Shown piece by piece: positions 1-10,235 of a stretch of 64,000 nt of DNA. Every line of letters starts with the position of its first letter. Position 1 is the stretch's first letter. The stretch comes from Yersinia aldovae ATCC 35236 (GTDB taxonomy: Bacteria > Pseudomonadota > Gammaproteobacteria > Enterobacterales > Enterobacteriaceae). Below the pieces are notes generated by a model. It saw nothing but the letters and a program-made list of their open reading frames with translations, was not told the origin of the DNA and searched no databases. The DNA is taken from contig NZ_ACCB01000014.1 in the NCBI RefSeq assembly GCF_000173735.1, forward strand, positions 37,403 through 101,402, written 5' to 3'. Made by a program: the position numbers and the translations under genes.

Positions 1-2903
1 CTGAGACCGATAGCGAACTGCCCAACAAATTTGTCAGAAAAAGTGCTAATGGCCCGTTGCTACGCCTGAATTATCACTCACATAATGGCAAATACTCGCT
101 GATGGTTCCGGGGGCTGCCCCTGAAATTGTTAAACCCGAGTTTAGCTTCCCGCTGGAACAATCACTCAAGCTACTGAATAAGATCTGGTTGCCACTGCCG
201 TTCCTGCGTTTTAGTCCCCCGCGCGCCTTTGTCAGCGGGCCAGATAATTGGGCCAGAGTGCAAATATTGCAGTTGGATACGCCGGATCAAGATGGCAATA
301 CCCTGCGCGTCACGCTTGCTTTTGATACTAAAGTCTATCCGGAAGGCCACGCCTGCGAGAATCTGGCACCGAATGAGAACGATATCAAAACGGGCCTCAG
401 TTTTGCCTTGGCTTACCACAATGAGGAAATTGCCGAATTCCTCGATCTCACCTGGGTTGACGGCTGGTTACGTGAAGTCTTTACCCAGCAAGCGTCACAA
501 CAAGAAGAGCGCAGCGCGCGCCATATTACGGTGTCGCTGCGTGAGTTTGAGTATCAGGCCCACTATTTGAACTTACTGGAATTACTGGGCCGTCAACTGG
601 CTATACCGGAAATCAAACTCAATACCAGCACCTTGCAAGAGCCGGCGGTGAATGTTGACCTGATTCTGGACGTGGGTAACTCCCATACCTGTGGCATTTT
701 GGTGGAAGATCATGTTGATGAAAGTCATGGGTTGAAACAGAGCTATGAATTACAAATCCGTGATTTAAGTGAGCCTCACTCGCTGTATAACGAATTATTT
801 GAAAGCCGCGTTGAATTCGCACCGGCAAGATTCGGTAAACCCAACTTTTCAGTCGAAAGTGGCCGCGATGACGCCTTTATCTGGCCCACCATTACCCGCG
901 TTGGCCGGGAAGCCAGCCGTATGGCTTTACAGCGAGTAGGAACCGAGGGTTCTAGCGGTATTTCCAGTCCACGGCGTTATTTGTGGGATGAAGAAACTTA
1001 TGCTGCCGGTTGGCGTTTCAATAACACGCCAAGCGACTCATCCCACGAAACACCGGCAACGGCTCTGCCGCTGACCCACTTGCTCAACGATGACGGGCAG
1101 CCGCTATATAACTTACCGGCGGATGAGCGCTTACCGGTTTTCTCACCCCACTATAGCCGCAGCGCAGTGATGGCGTTAATGCTGGCGGAATTACTGTCAC
1201 AGGCGCTAATGCAAATTAACAGCGCGGCGCAGCGGATGAAAATGACCCATGTTAATGCGCCCCGCCAATTACGTTCCATTATTCTTACCCTGCCCTCAGC
1301 GATGCCAAAACCAGAGCGTGAAATTTTCCGTCGCCGGATGCATGAGGCTATCGCCCTGGTGTGGAAAGCGATGGGATGGCACCCCGCCGATGAGAATTTT
1401 GCCACAGAGCACGACTGGGCGAAGAGCCAAGTCCCAGTGCCTGACGTGCAGATGGAATGGGATGAAGCCACCTGTGGTCAGATGGTTTACCTGTATAACG
1501 AAACACAAGTTAATTTCGGGGGGCGCACTGCCGCCTTCTTCGCCAGTATGGCAAGGCCGGATAAGCAGTTGGCGGCAGATGAAATCGCAGGGAAAACCTT
1601 GCGTATCGCCTCAATTGATATTGGTGGGGGCACCACGGATCTGGCGGTGACACAGTACTGGCTGGACGATGGCCTGGGTAATAACGTCAAAATTAGCCCA
1701 CGCCTGCTGTTCCGTGAAGGATTCAAAGTTGCCGGGGATGATATTTTGCTTGATGTCATCCAGCTCTACATTCTGCCAGCATTACAGGTCATGCTGAAAA
1801 AAGCCGGGGTGGCTAACGTAGATGGGCTAATGGATAAGCTCTTTGGTAATGAAGGCCGGATGGATGGGCAATCGACACTGCGCCAGCAAGCGACGCTGCA
1901 AATTTTCATGCCGGTTGGCCGGTCAATACTGGAAGCCTATGAACGTTTTGACCCGCTGGATACCGCCGCTGAGATTGACGCCAACGTCGGTGAACTGCTG
2001 ACACAGCGGCCGACAGATAACGTATTGGAATACATCAACAGTGAAGTCCAGCGGGAATTGCCGGCCGATGCCGCTCTATTTGATATCTTGCATGTGCCGT
2101 TAGTGGTGAAATTGAGCAAATTGCACGCTGAGTTTTTATCTAACCGCATGAGTATTACGCAAAACCTGCGTTCTCTGTCTGAAGTGGTGTCGCTGTATGC
2201 TTGCGATGTGTTGCTACTCACTGGCCGCCCGTCACGCTTCCCCGGTATTCAAGCGCTATTCCGCCATCTGCAACCGTTACCTAACAACCGCATTTTATCG
2301 CTGGATGGCTACCACACTAATGATTGGTATCCATTTAATAAAAATGGCCGCATTGATAACCCTAAATCCACCGCCGCAGTGGGGGCCATGTTGTGTTTGC
2401 TGTCGTTAGATTTACGGCTGCCAGGTTTCTACTTTAAAGCGGGTGATTTCCAACCTTATTCAACCATTCGCTACCTGGGGATGCTGGACAGCAGTCAGGC
2501 CCTGACTGAAGATAATGTCTACTACCGTGAAATTGATCTGGATAGCCCGCATTTTAGCTTACCTTCCGCCCCCGATTTCCAAGTCCGTGGTTCTCTGTGC
2601 CTGGGATTCCGTCAGCTTGATAATGAGCGCTGGCCTGCCTCGCCACTTTATACCTTGTCGATTGTCGATCAAGAACTGGCGCGTAAAGTTGCCGGTGACA
2701 GCGTCTTGCAGGTCAAATTGCAATTGACAAAAGAAGATAAGCTATCGATTGGCCCAGAACGTTTTGAGATAGCCGATGCCGTATTACAAGATGGCAGCCG
2801 CGTCCCCTCGCATCACTTGCGCCTCAAATTAAACACATTAGCCAGCAATGGCTCAGGATCAACCCATTATTGGATTGATAGTGGGAGCGTATTTAGAAAA
2901 TGA
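1..2903 (+). CDS. srfB: SrfB family protein, 5' end outside window
   Basis: This is the virulence-associated SrfB family. The frame is open to the first base of the window (in-frame codons read ETDSELPNKF from base 3), so the TTG at 57 is not the real start; the gene begins upstream and about 967 residues are visible. Two phosphate-binding signatures of the actin/Hsp70 ATPase fold can be seen: DVGNSHTCG near visible residue 222 and DIGGGTTDLA near residue 540, which suggests an ATP-binding actin-like domain. The stop codon overlaps the srfC start (ATGA), so the two are translationally coupled. srfA would be expected upstream. Family name is secure; the biochemical role is not established, and the fold assignment is my inference from the two motifs. 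Confidence 0.88.
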   Translation, partial: ETDSELPNKFVRKSANGPLLRLNYHSHNGKYSLMVPGAAPEIVKPEFSFPLEQSLKLLNKIWLPLPFLRFSPPRAFVSGPDNWARVQILQLDTPDQDGNTLRVTLAFDTKVYPEGHACENLAPNENDIKTGLSFALAYHNEEIAEFLDLTWVDGWLREVFTQQASQQEERSARHITVSLREFEYQAHYLNLLELLGRQLAIPEIKLNTSTLQEPAVNVDLILDVGNSHTCGILVEDHVDESHGLKQSYELQIRDLSEPHSLYNELFESRVEFAPARFGKPNFSVESGRDDAFIWPTITRVGREASRMALQRVGTEGSSGISSPRRYLWDEETYAAGWRFNNTPSDSSHETPATALPLTHLLNDDGQPLYNLPADERLPVFSPHYSRSAVMALMLAELLSQALMQINSAAQRMKMTHVNAPRQLRSIILTLPSAMPKPEREIFRRRMHEAIALVWKAMGWHPADENFATEHDWAKSQVPVPDVQMEWDEATCGQMVYLYNETQVNFGGRTAAFFASMARPDKQLAADEIAGKTLRIASIDIGGGTTDLAVTQYWLDDGLGNNVKISPRLLFREGFKVAGDDILLDVIQLYILPALQVMLKKAGVANVDGLMDKLFGNEGRMDGQSTLRQQATLQIFMPVGRSILEAYERFDPLDTAAEIDANVGELLTQRPTDNVLEYINSEVQRELPADAALFDILHVPLVVKLSKLHAEFLSNRMSITQNLRSLSEVVSLYACDVLLLTGRPSRFPGIQALFRHLQPLPNNRILSLDGYHTNDWYPFNKNGRIDNPKSTAAVGAMLCLLSLDLRLPGFYFKAGDFQPYSTIRYLGMLDSSQALTEDNVYYREIDLDSPHFSLPSAPDFQVRGSLCLGFRQLDNERWPASPLYTLSIVDQELARKVAGDSVLQVKLQLTKEDKLSIGPERFEIADAVLQDGSRVPSHHLRLKLNTLASNGSGSTHYWIDSGSVFRK

Positions 2904-5355
2904 AATCGTTAACCAACCAACAACTCCACAGCCAGCTTCAGCAGGTGACTCAAGGCATTGATCAAGCTATTGACTGGATTAGCACGGTGCGTCGACACGC
3001 TGCGCGTCTGGATATTGAAGCCGATCATCTGACGATTAAACTGCGCCGAGTCGCTAACAAAGCCCGCCATCTGGCGCAGACATCGCGTAATGCGATGACG
3101 ATAGGTTTTTTCGGGCACTCCAGTGCGGGAAGAAAATACCTGATCTCAGCGTTGATTGCCGATGAGCGTGGTCAGGTAGCAACCCGCCTTGGCGGTAAAA
3201 CACTGGACTTCTGGCAGCAAATCAAACCCGACTATCAGGCCAGTGGTTTAGTCACCCGCTTTAGCCATCACGCGGTAATCACCGATGAGGCTTATCCGGT
3301 GCGGCTTTCTCTGCTGAGTGAACAGGATATCGCCAGAATTATGGCGACGGCTTTCTTGTTGGATGGCCATCAGGAAAAAGCAGGTCATGCGCTGGATGAA
3401 CAATATATAACGGATCATCTCCAACAGTTGGCAATGCACCGGCAACCCGTGGCAGTGGCCGGTATCAACAATGACGATGTGATTGCGCTTTGGGATTCGC
3501 TGCTGCGCCATGATGCTTTGCGCCAAAAGACGTTGGAAACCCATTTCTGGCCAGCCGCCGTCGCGTTGGCTCCTTACCTTAGCATTGATGATCGCGCGCG
3601 ACTGTTTGCCTTACTGTGGGGGAAAGTGAGGAATTAACCGCGGCTTACCGCCATTTTGCTTACACCTTGCAGCACCTTGGTCATGTACAGCAAGTCCTGG
3701 CCCCGCTGGGTGTATTGGTGGATGACACCCTATTACCCGCCAATGGCATCATGAATGTTGCGACACTCAGCGACCTAAATACCCCCGCCGATGTCCAGAT
3801 TCAGGTACGCCCTTGTACAGAGAGCAATGCCAGCGAATCGGTGACGTTGTCACTCGCCGAGCTTACCTTGTTGACGGTCGAATTAACTATTCCATTACAA
3901 ATGCCGGCACAGGAAAAGGGGTTTGAAACTGTCGATCTACTGGATTTCCCCAATTTTAGTGAGAAAAGTGACCTACCGCCTCACGCTGAAGATGATTGCT
4001 ATCCGTTGGCGAATCGGCTTTCGCGGGCTAAGAACACCTATTTACTGGAACGCTACACCGATAAACAGCAGATCAATTTGTTATTAGTCTGTCAGGCAGT
4101 AAGCCTGCGAAATGAAGTAAAACACATGGGTAAGGCATTGGATTATTGGGTTAAAGAGACTCAGGGCGAGAATACTCAAGTTCGATCGCGCCGTAATCCG
4201 GGCCTGATTTGGGTGCTAACACCTTTTGACCAACGCATTGTAGCGGAGAAACAGCCGCCTATTTTCGTCGCAAAAGACAAAAATTACGATGAAGCGGTAC
4301 AGCGCTCAGTCGGTAACCCCGGTGACAGTTGGGGCACCATGCTGGCAGTTGATCAACGTGGCGTTGAACGGATGATCGCTTATCTGTCGAAAGAAATTCA
4401 CCGTGGTATCAAAGCTGAACGCATCAGCGAGCAACTGCAAGAGCTGCAACGGGAATTGGTTGATAACCTGTTGCTGGGCTGGCATCAACCGACGTTTAAT
4501 GAAGCACAACACAAGCGACGTATAGCAGAAATTTTGCTCAAAACATTGCAAACCCGAACCGGGGTTCACGGCGAATTGCTGGAGAGATTACTTCCCTCAC
4601 GCGAAGAGTTACGCCACCTGTACTTATTTGCCGGCCAGCGACAGCAACAGGTTGGCTCAAATGAACCGCGCAAGCCTCAAATTAACACCGAGCCTTTCAG
4701 TATTGGCATTGATATTGACTTGTTTAGCGACTCGCCCGTGTCGATAGATCCGCTGACTCCCCCGGCTCCGGCGGCGAGTGACGATTATGAAATGGAATAC
4801 GCCACCCGCGTGCAACGCTACTGGATAAATCACCTGCGTCAACTGCCCGATAACGGCCCATTGGTTGAATTACTTGGTGTCACTAAGCCCACAATTGAAT
4901 TATTAGTGTCTGAACTTATCACCGCCAGTATTCGGCTGGATGTTGCTGGCAGTTTGGTCAACATACTGGCCGATAACGAACAAGTTGGCTTGCATCGCGA
5001 AATGAAAGCAGACCGTCAGGTGTCGCGCGTTCTGGCGGTATTGGGCGATTTTGTTGCCTGGTTAGGTTTTTTACACGTCAGTGAAAACCAGCGGCCCGAG
5101 AGCCGCATCAACCGGGGTTATAAAATATTTGCTCATCCCCCTCAATCGGCATCATCGTTAAGCGCCTCACTCCGTTTAACTAAATTATCATTAGCACCGA
5201 CCAATAATACCGCCTTTTATATTTATGACTGGCTGGTTGGCTTGGGTGAAATGATTACTCAAAATGAAGGGCATTGCGCAGGAAACGAAATCAGTGAATT
5301 GCATCGCCAGCAGTTGGCCGCAATAGTTGTATTGCTTCAACCTAAAGCCGAATAA
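2900..5355 (+). pseudogene. srfC: SrfC family protein, interrupted by one frameshift
   Basis: SrfC-family gene read in two frames: codons from 2900 run to a stop at 3637, and the rest continues from about 3616 in the -1 frame. The break falls at a five-G run (3618-3622); six Gs would give an uninterrupted protein of about 818 residues, reading LLWGESEELTAAYRHF across the junction. The N-terminal part is helical with a P-loop-like segment GHSSAGRKYLI near residue 72 and a possible second nucleotide-site motif LLDFPNF in the C-terminal part, giving the look of a dynamin-like NTPase. The P-loop is unusual: the expected GK[ST] is GRK. The ATG overlaps the srfB stop. It may be an intact gene with a sequencing error, or a decaying one; the altered P-loop slightly favours loss of function. 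Confidence 0.75.
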
Positions 5356-5415
5356 TAAAACTCAGTAAAACAGGCCATCGCGGTCAGCGGCTGACTACGA
5401 TGGCCTAAGTTTCGG

Positions 5416-6210
5416 CTATAAGGCTCGCAGGACAATAATACCCGGCGTTTTTTTCACATATTCCATGAAAGGTGAGTCAACAACCTTGTTATTACCTTTC
5501 AGCGAAGATGCATTTCGCAGCATTGGCCCGTTGTTGGTCATGATAAATATGCCGGTATGTGTGACATCCAACCCTTGAATTGAGGTATAGATACCGATGT
5601 AATCACCGGATCTCAACTGGCTGATTACCGTGTCATCGATAAACTCAGGGGGTATAAACGTTACATTCCGTGGGGTAACACCCAGTGAAGGAATAAACTC
5701 CCCACCCGCTTTTTTCTGATTCAGATGCTTCATTATCGTGACCGCATGAGGGCTAATTTGTGCAGTAACATCTTGCGCGTTTAACGGTTCTCTATTGGCC
5801 CAATCGGTAAAGAAGTGCTTGCGATGTAGATAATTTACATTGCTATCAATATAGCGTGTTCGAATCACCTGTTGAATAAAGTCAGATTTAGCGGTGGTTT
5901 TACGCAATGCTTCAACATAATCAAGGTAGGTAAAACAGTCTAACCCTCTGAAGTCTATCACTAACTTTTCGGGTTCAGTGTTTGAACCAACTAACCTGTT
6001 AGCTTCATAAGGCGTTCCTAAAAATTCGGCTGAAATCTGTGTGATCGCGTCTCCGGCACTGCGGTTATGCGCTGTTTTTGCCTGTGTTTCAATAATGCTA
6101 TTAATGCGACTGGATGTGTAGTTATCGATATCGACTATTTCGTGCGGGTTATTTTTCGCACCGCACCCCACTAAAGCAATAACAAAAATCCAAGGTAACA
6201 ATTTATGCAT
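5416..6210 (-). CDS. DUF1460-family lipoprotein, putative amidase
   Basis: A 264-residue protein with a short hydrophobic signal ending in the lipobox LVGC (Cys16), so it is probably a lipid-anchored envelope protein. The body resembles DUF1460, a family related to NlpC/P60 cysteine peptidases or amidases: a Cys sits in GLDCFTYLDYVEAL (near residue 92), a conserved SGDYIGIYT turn follows, and THTGIF near residue 217 gives the likely His. The family is thought to act on peptidoglycan stem peptides, but the substrate cannot be read from the sequence. It runs opposite to srfC, with about 60 bases between the stop codons, and stands alone, so no operon partner helps to define its role. Confidence 0.7.
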   Translation of the reverse strand: MHKLLPWIFVIALVGCGAKNNPHEIVDIDNYTSSRINSIIETQAKTAHNRSAGDAITQISAEFLGTPYEANRLVGSNTEPEKLVIDFRGLDCFTYLDYVEALRKTTAKSDFIQQVIRTRYIDSNVNYLHRKHFFTDWANREPLNAQDVTAQISPHAVTIMKHLNQKKAGGEFIPSLGVTPRNVTFIPPEFIDDTVISQLRSGDYIGIYTSIQGLDVTHTGIFIMTNNGPMLRNASSLKGNNKVVDSPFMEYVKKTPGIIVLRAL

Positions 6211-6557
6211 AAGTCCCTTCTAATGCTTTATCAAGCAGTTTCCATTCACGTCAAGGATTGATACTTTACTGTTTGGCTTTTAAACAAAGTGTCAACAAAA
6301 CGTTACCTCTTGGATTTTCAATGAGTTTTGTTTTTACCCTCACCCATTTGTCTATTTTTGCCAGTGTGGCGTTAAAGCCGCAAAAATTAAAAAATATCAT
6401 TAATATACAATGTATTATTTGTTTCTGATTAAAGCGGCAATACCCTATTGTGTCGATAACTCTGTGATCAACTTTGGATTTTTGCATTCTGCCTAATCTA
6501 TACGCTTGTGCCTTTGGGCTAATCGTGTTTATCTTTCAAGGCTTATTACACTACTTG
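6211..6557. other. Intergenic region upstream of ilvBN
   Basis: Divergent spacer between the DUF1460 gene and the ivbL leader. It must hold promoters for both. It is AT-rich, and I found no convincing CRP site, repeat or extra gene in it. Confidence 0.5.
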
Positions 6558-6674
6558 ATGAGATACCCCGTGAACTATTCCACTGCTAATTTCGCCCTAC
6601 TACAAAACACTGCGCATGTTGACGCAGTCGTAGTCGTGCGCGTCCTAGTGGTGGTGGTCGGCAGCGCGCCGTAA
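6558..6674 (+). CDS. ivbL: ilvB operon leader peptide
   Basis: Short ORF ending in AVVVVRVLVVVVGSAP, very close to the end of the E. coli IvbL leader. Ten of the last sixteen codons are Val or Leu, the amino acids whose charged tRNAs control the ilvBN operon. Ribosome stalling at these codons would favour an antiterminator over the terminator that follows at 6701-6739. The ATG at 6558 gives 38 residues; an in-frame GTG at 6570 would give 34, nearer the 32 residues of E. coli. Neither has a strong ribosome binding site, so the exact start is uncertain. The identity rests on the Val-rich tail and its position. Confidence 0.85.
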   Translation: MRYPVNYSTANFALLQNTAHVDAVVVVRVLVVVVGSAP

Positions 6675-6700
6675 CGGGTAACGAATCCAGAAAGATTCCC

Positions 6701-6739
6701 AAACCCCGCCGGCGCGAGCCGAGCGGGGTTTCTTTTTTG
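6701..6739 (+). terminator. ilvBN attenuator terminator
   Basis: AAACCCCGC (6701-6709) pairs perfectly with GCGGGGTTT (6723-6731), and an inner CGGC/GCCG stem closes a GCGA tetraloop. A T-rich tract follows (6733-6738). It starts 26 bases after the leader stop and 43 bases before ilvB, the standard place for an amino-acid attenuator. Confidence 0.88.
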
Positions 6740-6781
6740 CCCCACTCTGTTAGCGCACCGGCCCTGATGAAGGATATAACA

Positions 6782-8449
6782 ATGCGTTATACAGGTGCCC
6801 AATTGATCGTTCGTTTGCTGGAACAGCAAGGCATTACCACTGTTGCGGGCATACCCGGTGGAGCCGCGTTACCGCTGTATGATGCACTGGGGCAAAGTCG
6901 TATTATTCGCCATGTGTTAGCGCGACATGAACAAGGTGCGGGCTTTATGGCGCAAGGCATGGCGCGCGCCTCAGGGGAAACGGCCGTTTGTCTGGCATCC
7001 AGCGGTCCCGGAGCCACCAATCTGGTGACCGCCATTGCTGATGCCAAGCTAGATTCAATCCCGCTGGTTTGTATCACCGGCCAGGTTTCCTCCGCCATGA
7101 TAGGTACAGACGCTTTTCAAGAGGTCGATACTTATGGCATGTCGATCCCCATCACCAAACATAATTATCTGGTACGTGATATCAGTGAGTTACCACACGT
7201 CATTCCGGCCGCGTTTCGCATTGCTCAATCAGGTCGCCCCGGCCCGGTATGGATTGATATTCCTAAAGATGTGCAATTGGCACAAATCGACTTAGATACC
7301 TTGCCCGCACCCGGTGTTGCGGATGAACCTTGCCCGGTTGATCTAAGCGCTATCGCTCAGGCCGCTGACATGATTAATCGTGCTGCCCGACCGGTACTGT
7401 ACCTGGGCGGGGGCATCGTCAGTTCAGAGGCGCATCAGCAGGCGATTCAATTGGCAGAGCAAGCAGGTTTGCCAACCACCATGACCTTAATGGCATTAGG
7501 CACCATGCCGGTTGACCATCCGTTGTCGCTGGGTATGTTAGGGATGCATGCCGCGCGCTCAACCAATCTGATTATGCAGCAAGCCGATTTATTGATTGTT
7601 CTCGGCGCACGATTTGATGATCGAGCCATCGGTAAAGCCGAGCAATTCTGCCCTGATGCCAGCATTATTCATATCGATATCGACCCCTCCGAGCTGGGTA
7701 AAATCCGCCGCCCCCATTTGGCAATGAATGCAGATATTAAACAGGTATTAACGCATTTATTACCGCTGATCGAGGCGCAAGCCCGCAGTGAGTGGCGAAC
7801 TACCGTGAGTGATATGCAGCGTGAATTTCCATTCAATCAGCCCAATAGTGGCAACCCTTTGTGTCACTACGGTTTAATTCGGGCCACCGCCGAGGCGCTG
7901 GATGATGACTGCATCATTACTACCGATGTGGGTCAGCATCAGATGTGGGTGGCACAGGCTTATCCGTTGCGTCGACCGCGGCAATGGCTGACGTCCGGCG
8001 GGCTGGGAACGATGGGATTCGGCTTGCCTGCGGCGATGGGTGCCGCGTTAGCCAAACCACAGGCCAAAGTGGTCTGCTTTTCCGGCGATGGTAGCTTGAT
8101 GATGAATATTCAGGAGATGGCAACCGCGGCGCAGGAACAACTGAACGTCAAGATTATTTTGATGAATAACCAATCACTGGGCCTGGTTCATCAGCAACAG
8201 GAGCTTTTCTTTGGTAAACGAATTTTTGCCGCCGACTACCCTTATCGCACCAATTTCATTCATATCGCTGAAGGGTTTGGTTTTTCCACTTGCGACCTGA
8301 ATACCGCCACCGATCCTTATGCCGCATTACACCAAGCCCTGAACCGCCCAGGGCCGGTACTGATTCATGCGCTGATTGATGTGGATGAAAAAGTGTATCC
8401 TATGGTGCCTCCGGGCGCGGCAAATATCGATATGATTGGAGGCGAATAA
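6782..8449 (+). CDS. ilvB: Acetolactate synthase I large subunit
   Basis: Catalytic subunit of AHAS I, which condenses pyruvate with pyruvate or 2-oxobutyrate in valine, leucine and isoleucine synthesis, using thiamine diphosphate and FAD. It has 555 residues from the ATG at 6782 (E. coli IlvB 562), and this start matches the family N-terminus; the frame is open 15 codons further upstream. The catalytic Glu is at about residue 50 in [10 protein letters not shown], and the thiamine diphosphate site begins at [12 protein letters not shown] near residue 440. ilvN follows after one base. Control is by the upstream ivbL attenuator. Confidence 0.96.
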   Translation: MRYTGAQLIVRLLEQQGITTVAGIPGGAALPLYDALGQSRIIRHVLARHEQGAGFMAQGMARASGETAVCLASSGPGATNLVTAIADAKLDSIPLVCITGQVSSAMIGTDAFQEVDTYGMSIPITKHNYLVRDISELPHVIPAAFRIAQSGRPGPVWIDIPKDVQLAQIDLDTLPAPGVADEPCPVDLSAIAQAADMINRAARPVLYLGGGIVSSEAHQQAIQLAEQAGLPTTMTLMALGTMPVDHPLSLGMLGMHAARSTNLIMQQADLLIVLGARFDDRAIGKAEQFCPDASIIHIDIDPSELGKIRRPHLAMNADIKQVLTHLLPLIEAQARSEWRTTVSDMQREFPFNQPNSGNPLCHYGLIRATAEALDDDCIITTDVGQHQMWVAQAYPLRRPRQWLTSGGLGTMGFGLPAAMGAALAKPQAKVVCFSGDGSLMMNIQEMATAAQEQLNVKIILMNNQSLGLVHQQQELFFGKRIFAADYPYRTNFIHIAEGFGFSTCDLNTATDPYAALHQALNRPGPVLIHALIDVDEKVYPMVPPGAANIDMIGGE

Positions 8450-8450
8450 T

Positions 8451-8768
8451 ATGAATAATCAACAGGTTGCTACCCATAAAAACGCAGAGCAGGTCACGCT
8501 GGTTCTCACCGTGCGTAACCACCCTGGCGTTATGTCCCACATTTGTGGTTTATTTGCTCGCCGGGCATTTAACGTCGAAGGGATTTTATGCATGCCTTTG
8601 GCCAGTGGCGAGGAAAGCCGTATTTGGTTACAAGTCGTCGATGATCAGCGTCTGTTGCAAATGATCAGCCAGTTAGAGAAGTTGGAAGATGTACTGGCGG
8701 TGCGCCGATTCGGGCCAGAAATGGTGATTTTCAATCAAGTAGAAGACCTGGTTGCGAATCATAAGTGA
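8451..8768 (+). CDS. ilvN: Acetolactate synthase I small subunit
   Basis: Regulatory subunit of AHAS I, giving valine feedback inhibition and full activity of IlvB. It has 105 residues, slightly longer than the 96 of E. coli, with an ACT domain covering most of the chain: [20 protein letters not shown] is the first strand-helix of the fold. The ATG at 8451 is chosen because GGAGG lies 8 bases upstream and the family N-terminus fits; the in-frame ATG at 8436 lies inside ilvB. Cotranscribed with ilvB. Confidence 0.95.
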   Translation: MNNQQVATHKNAEQVTLVLTVRNHPGVMSHICGLFARRAFNVEGILCMPLASGEESRIWLQVVDDQRLLQMISQLEKLEDVLAVRRFGPEMVIFNQVEDLVANHK

Positions 8769-8811
8769 CATTGTCACTAATACTGAACTGATTTTAGAAA
8801 GCCTGTCGCCC

Positions 8812-8866
8812 GCACTACTGTTAATACGCAGTAGTGCTATGAGCGCGGTTATCTGTTAGACCGCGC
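8812..8866. other. Two tandem hairpins downstream of ilvN
   Basis: GCACTACTG (8812-8820) pairs with CAGTAGTGC (8829-8837), and GCGCGGT (8843-8849) pairs with ACCGCGC (8860-8866). Neither is followed by a U-tract, so this is not a standard intrinsic terminator; they may stabilise the ilvBN mRNA end. The rest of the 8769-9093 gap shows nothing else recognisable apart from an imperfect CT/AG-rich inverted repeat near 9007-9050. Confidence 0.5.
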
Positions 8867-9093
8867 AATATCCCCTTTAAATACCAAGCGCGCTAACACA
8901 CACCAGATTACACAATGTTAATGTTGATTACATTTTAATCATAAAACGCGTCAGGTATCGCACCCGTTGCTAAATTTTGGTATGGGTATCAACTTAAGCT
9001 GGTTACCTCTCTCCCCCGGCATTTATCCGCTTGGGTGAGAGGGTTCTGTTAAGAGACAGAAAATGTATTTATCACAATAAGCAGGTATATAAT

Positions 9094-9387
9094 ATGAATA
9101 CTCAAATAAAATCTATTTTTGCTATTGCTATCATTGCGTTAGCCAGCACCAGCATCGCTCGCGCAGCCGATCCAAAAATTCCGTGGGCTGATAACAGTGG
9201 TAGCACTGAAAGCACGCATATTGCCGCAGTAGGGCAAGACTTGAATGCGCAACATCAAGCGGTTACCAAAACGCAAGAAGGTGTTTGGGCCGCTAATAGC
9301 GGCAGTATCAGCCAGGATGAACAGGCATTACAAAGCCAGAAACCCGCCGTCGTTGGCACCCCCTCTTTAATGCCACATCAAGGGTAA
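9094..9387 (+). CDS. Small exported protein of unknown function
   Basis: A 97-residue protein with a clear Sec signal peptide (IKSIFAIAIIALASTSIARA, cleavage near residue 24), so it is probably periplasmic or secreted. The mature part carries two related segments, KIPWADNSGSTES and EGVWAANSGSISQ, about 35 residues apart, which suggests an internal duplication built on W-A-x-N-S-G-S. There are no cysteines. I chose the ATG at 9094 because the signal peptide begins there; longer upstream in-frame sequence would place charged residues before it. I do not recognise the family. A large hairpin follows at 9409-9449. Confidence 0.75.
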   Translation: MNTQIKSIFAIAIIALASTSIARAADPKIPWADNSGSTESTHIAAVGQDLNAQHQAVTKTQEGVWAANSGSISQDEQALQSQKPAVVGTPSLMPHQG

Positions 9388-9408
9388 GCATGGAATACTT
9401 ATTATCTG

Positions 9409-9449
9409 AGCAGGGTCATTATTGACAATATAGCGGCAATGACCCTGCT
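9409..9449. terminator. Hairpin between convergent genes
   Basis: AGCAGGGTCATT (9409-9420) and AATGACCCTGCT (9438-9449) form a perfect 12-bp stem with a 17-base loop between the small exported gene and the end of yjjG. The T-tract is short, so termination is likely but not certain. Confidence 0.55.
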
Positions 9450-9469
9450 TTAACGGGAAGGTAATGAAA

Positions 9470-10144
9470 TTATGCCAATAATAATGTTTTTAATTCAGCC
9501 AGTGAACTGACCTGATAACGCGGCGCAATATTTTTATCTGCGGCGGCACCGTGCGTATTAAGCCAGCAGGTATCGATTCCGGCATTAATCCCGCCTTGAA
9601 TATCTGAGTGAAGATTATCGCCAACCATAAGAATACGTTCTTTAGGTGGATGATTCATTAAGCTGAAAGCGTGCTCGAATATCGCCACATCAGGTTTAGC
9701 TATGCCCACTTGCTCAGAGATAATCAAAGGTGAAAAGATATTTTGTAAGCCTGTGCGCTCTAACCGGAGGGTTTGAAGTTCGGTAAAACCGTTGGTAATA
9801 ATGCCCATACTCACTTTTCCCCTCAGTGCATCAACTAACTCACGCGCACCGGGTAATAAGGAACAAATATCGGCCATTGCCAACAAAAACTCGCTGTTCA
9901 GGCGTGTTGCTGCCACGCCCAATTTTTCAGCCCACATCTCAAAACGGGTATTTTGCAACTCGGAGGCCGATATCTTGCCGTTTTGATAATCAACCCATAA
10001 TGGCTGGTTAACCAATTGATAATAATCGAAATCCTGTACGGAAAACTCTACATTAAAGCGCGAAAACATCAGTTTCAACCCTTGATAAGCATCAAAGTGA
10101 AAAAGTGTTTCATCCGCGTCGAACAGTATCCATTGGTATTTCAT
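9470..10144 (-). CDS. yjjG: Pyrimidine 5'-nucleotidase YjjG
   Basis: HAD-superfamily nucleotidase that in E. coli dephosphorylates dUMP, dTMP, UMP and some non-canonical pyrimidine nucleotides, acting as house-cleaning. It has 224 residues, the family length. HAD motif I is FDADETLF (Asp9, Asp11), motif II is IITNGF, motif III the Lys of GIAKPD, and motif IV is MVGDNLHSDI. The N-terminus MKYQWILFDADETLF and the segment NQPLWVDYQNG align well with E. coli YjjG. It is monocistronic here and converges with the preceding gene. Confidence 0.93.
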   Translation of the reverse strand: MKYQWILFDADETLFHFDAYQGLKLMFSRFNVEFSVQDFDYYQLVNQPLWVDYQNGKISASELQNTRFEMWAEKLGVAATRLNSEFLLAMADICSLLPGARELVDALRGKVSMGIITNGFTELQTLRLERTGLQNIFSPLIISEQVGIAKPDVAIFEHAFSLMNHPPKERILMVGDNLHSDIQGGINAGIDTCWLNTHGAAADKNIAPRYQVSSLAELKTLLLA

Positions 10145-10235
10145 GACGATTATCTCTCTGACATCATTAAGCGCGCTATGGTAGCGATTATTGTGAGCCA
10201 GCTCAAGTGAGGTTATTGTGGTTTGCTTTCCCGCC

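Noticed and set aside
57..2903. srfB starting at TTG 57
   Set aside because: The reading frame is open to base 1 and the residues before 57 continue the protein, so the true start is upstream of the window.
3616..3637. Programmed -1 ribosomal frameshift in srfC
   Set aside because: The sequence is not a proper slippery heptamer (the A-site codon would not re-pair well), and several other genes here carry the same kind of homopolymer error.
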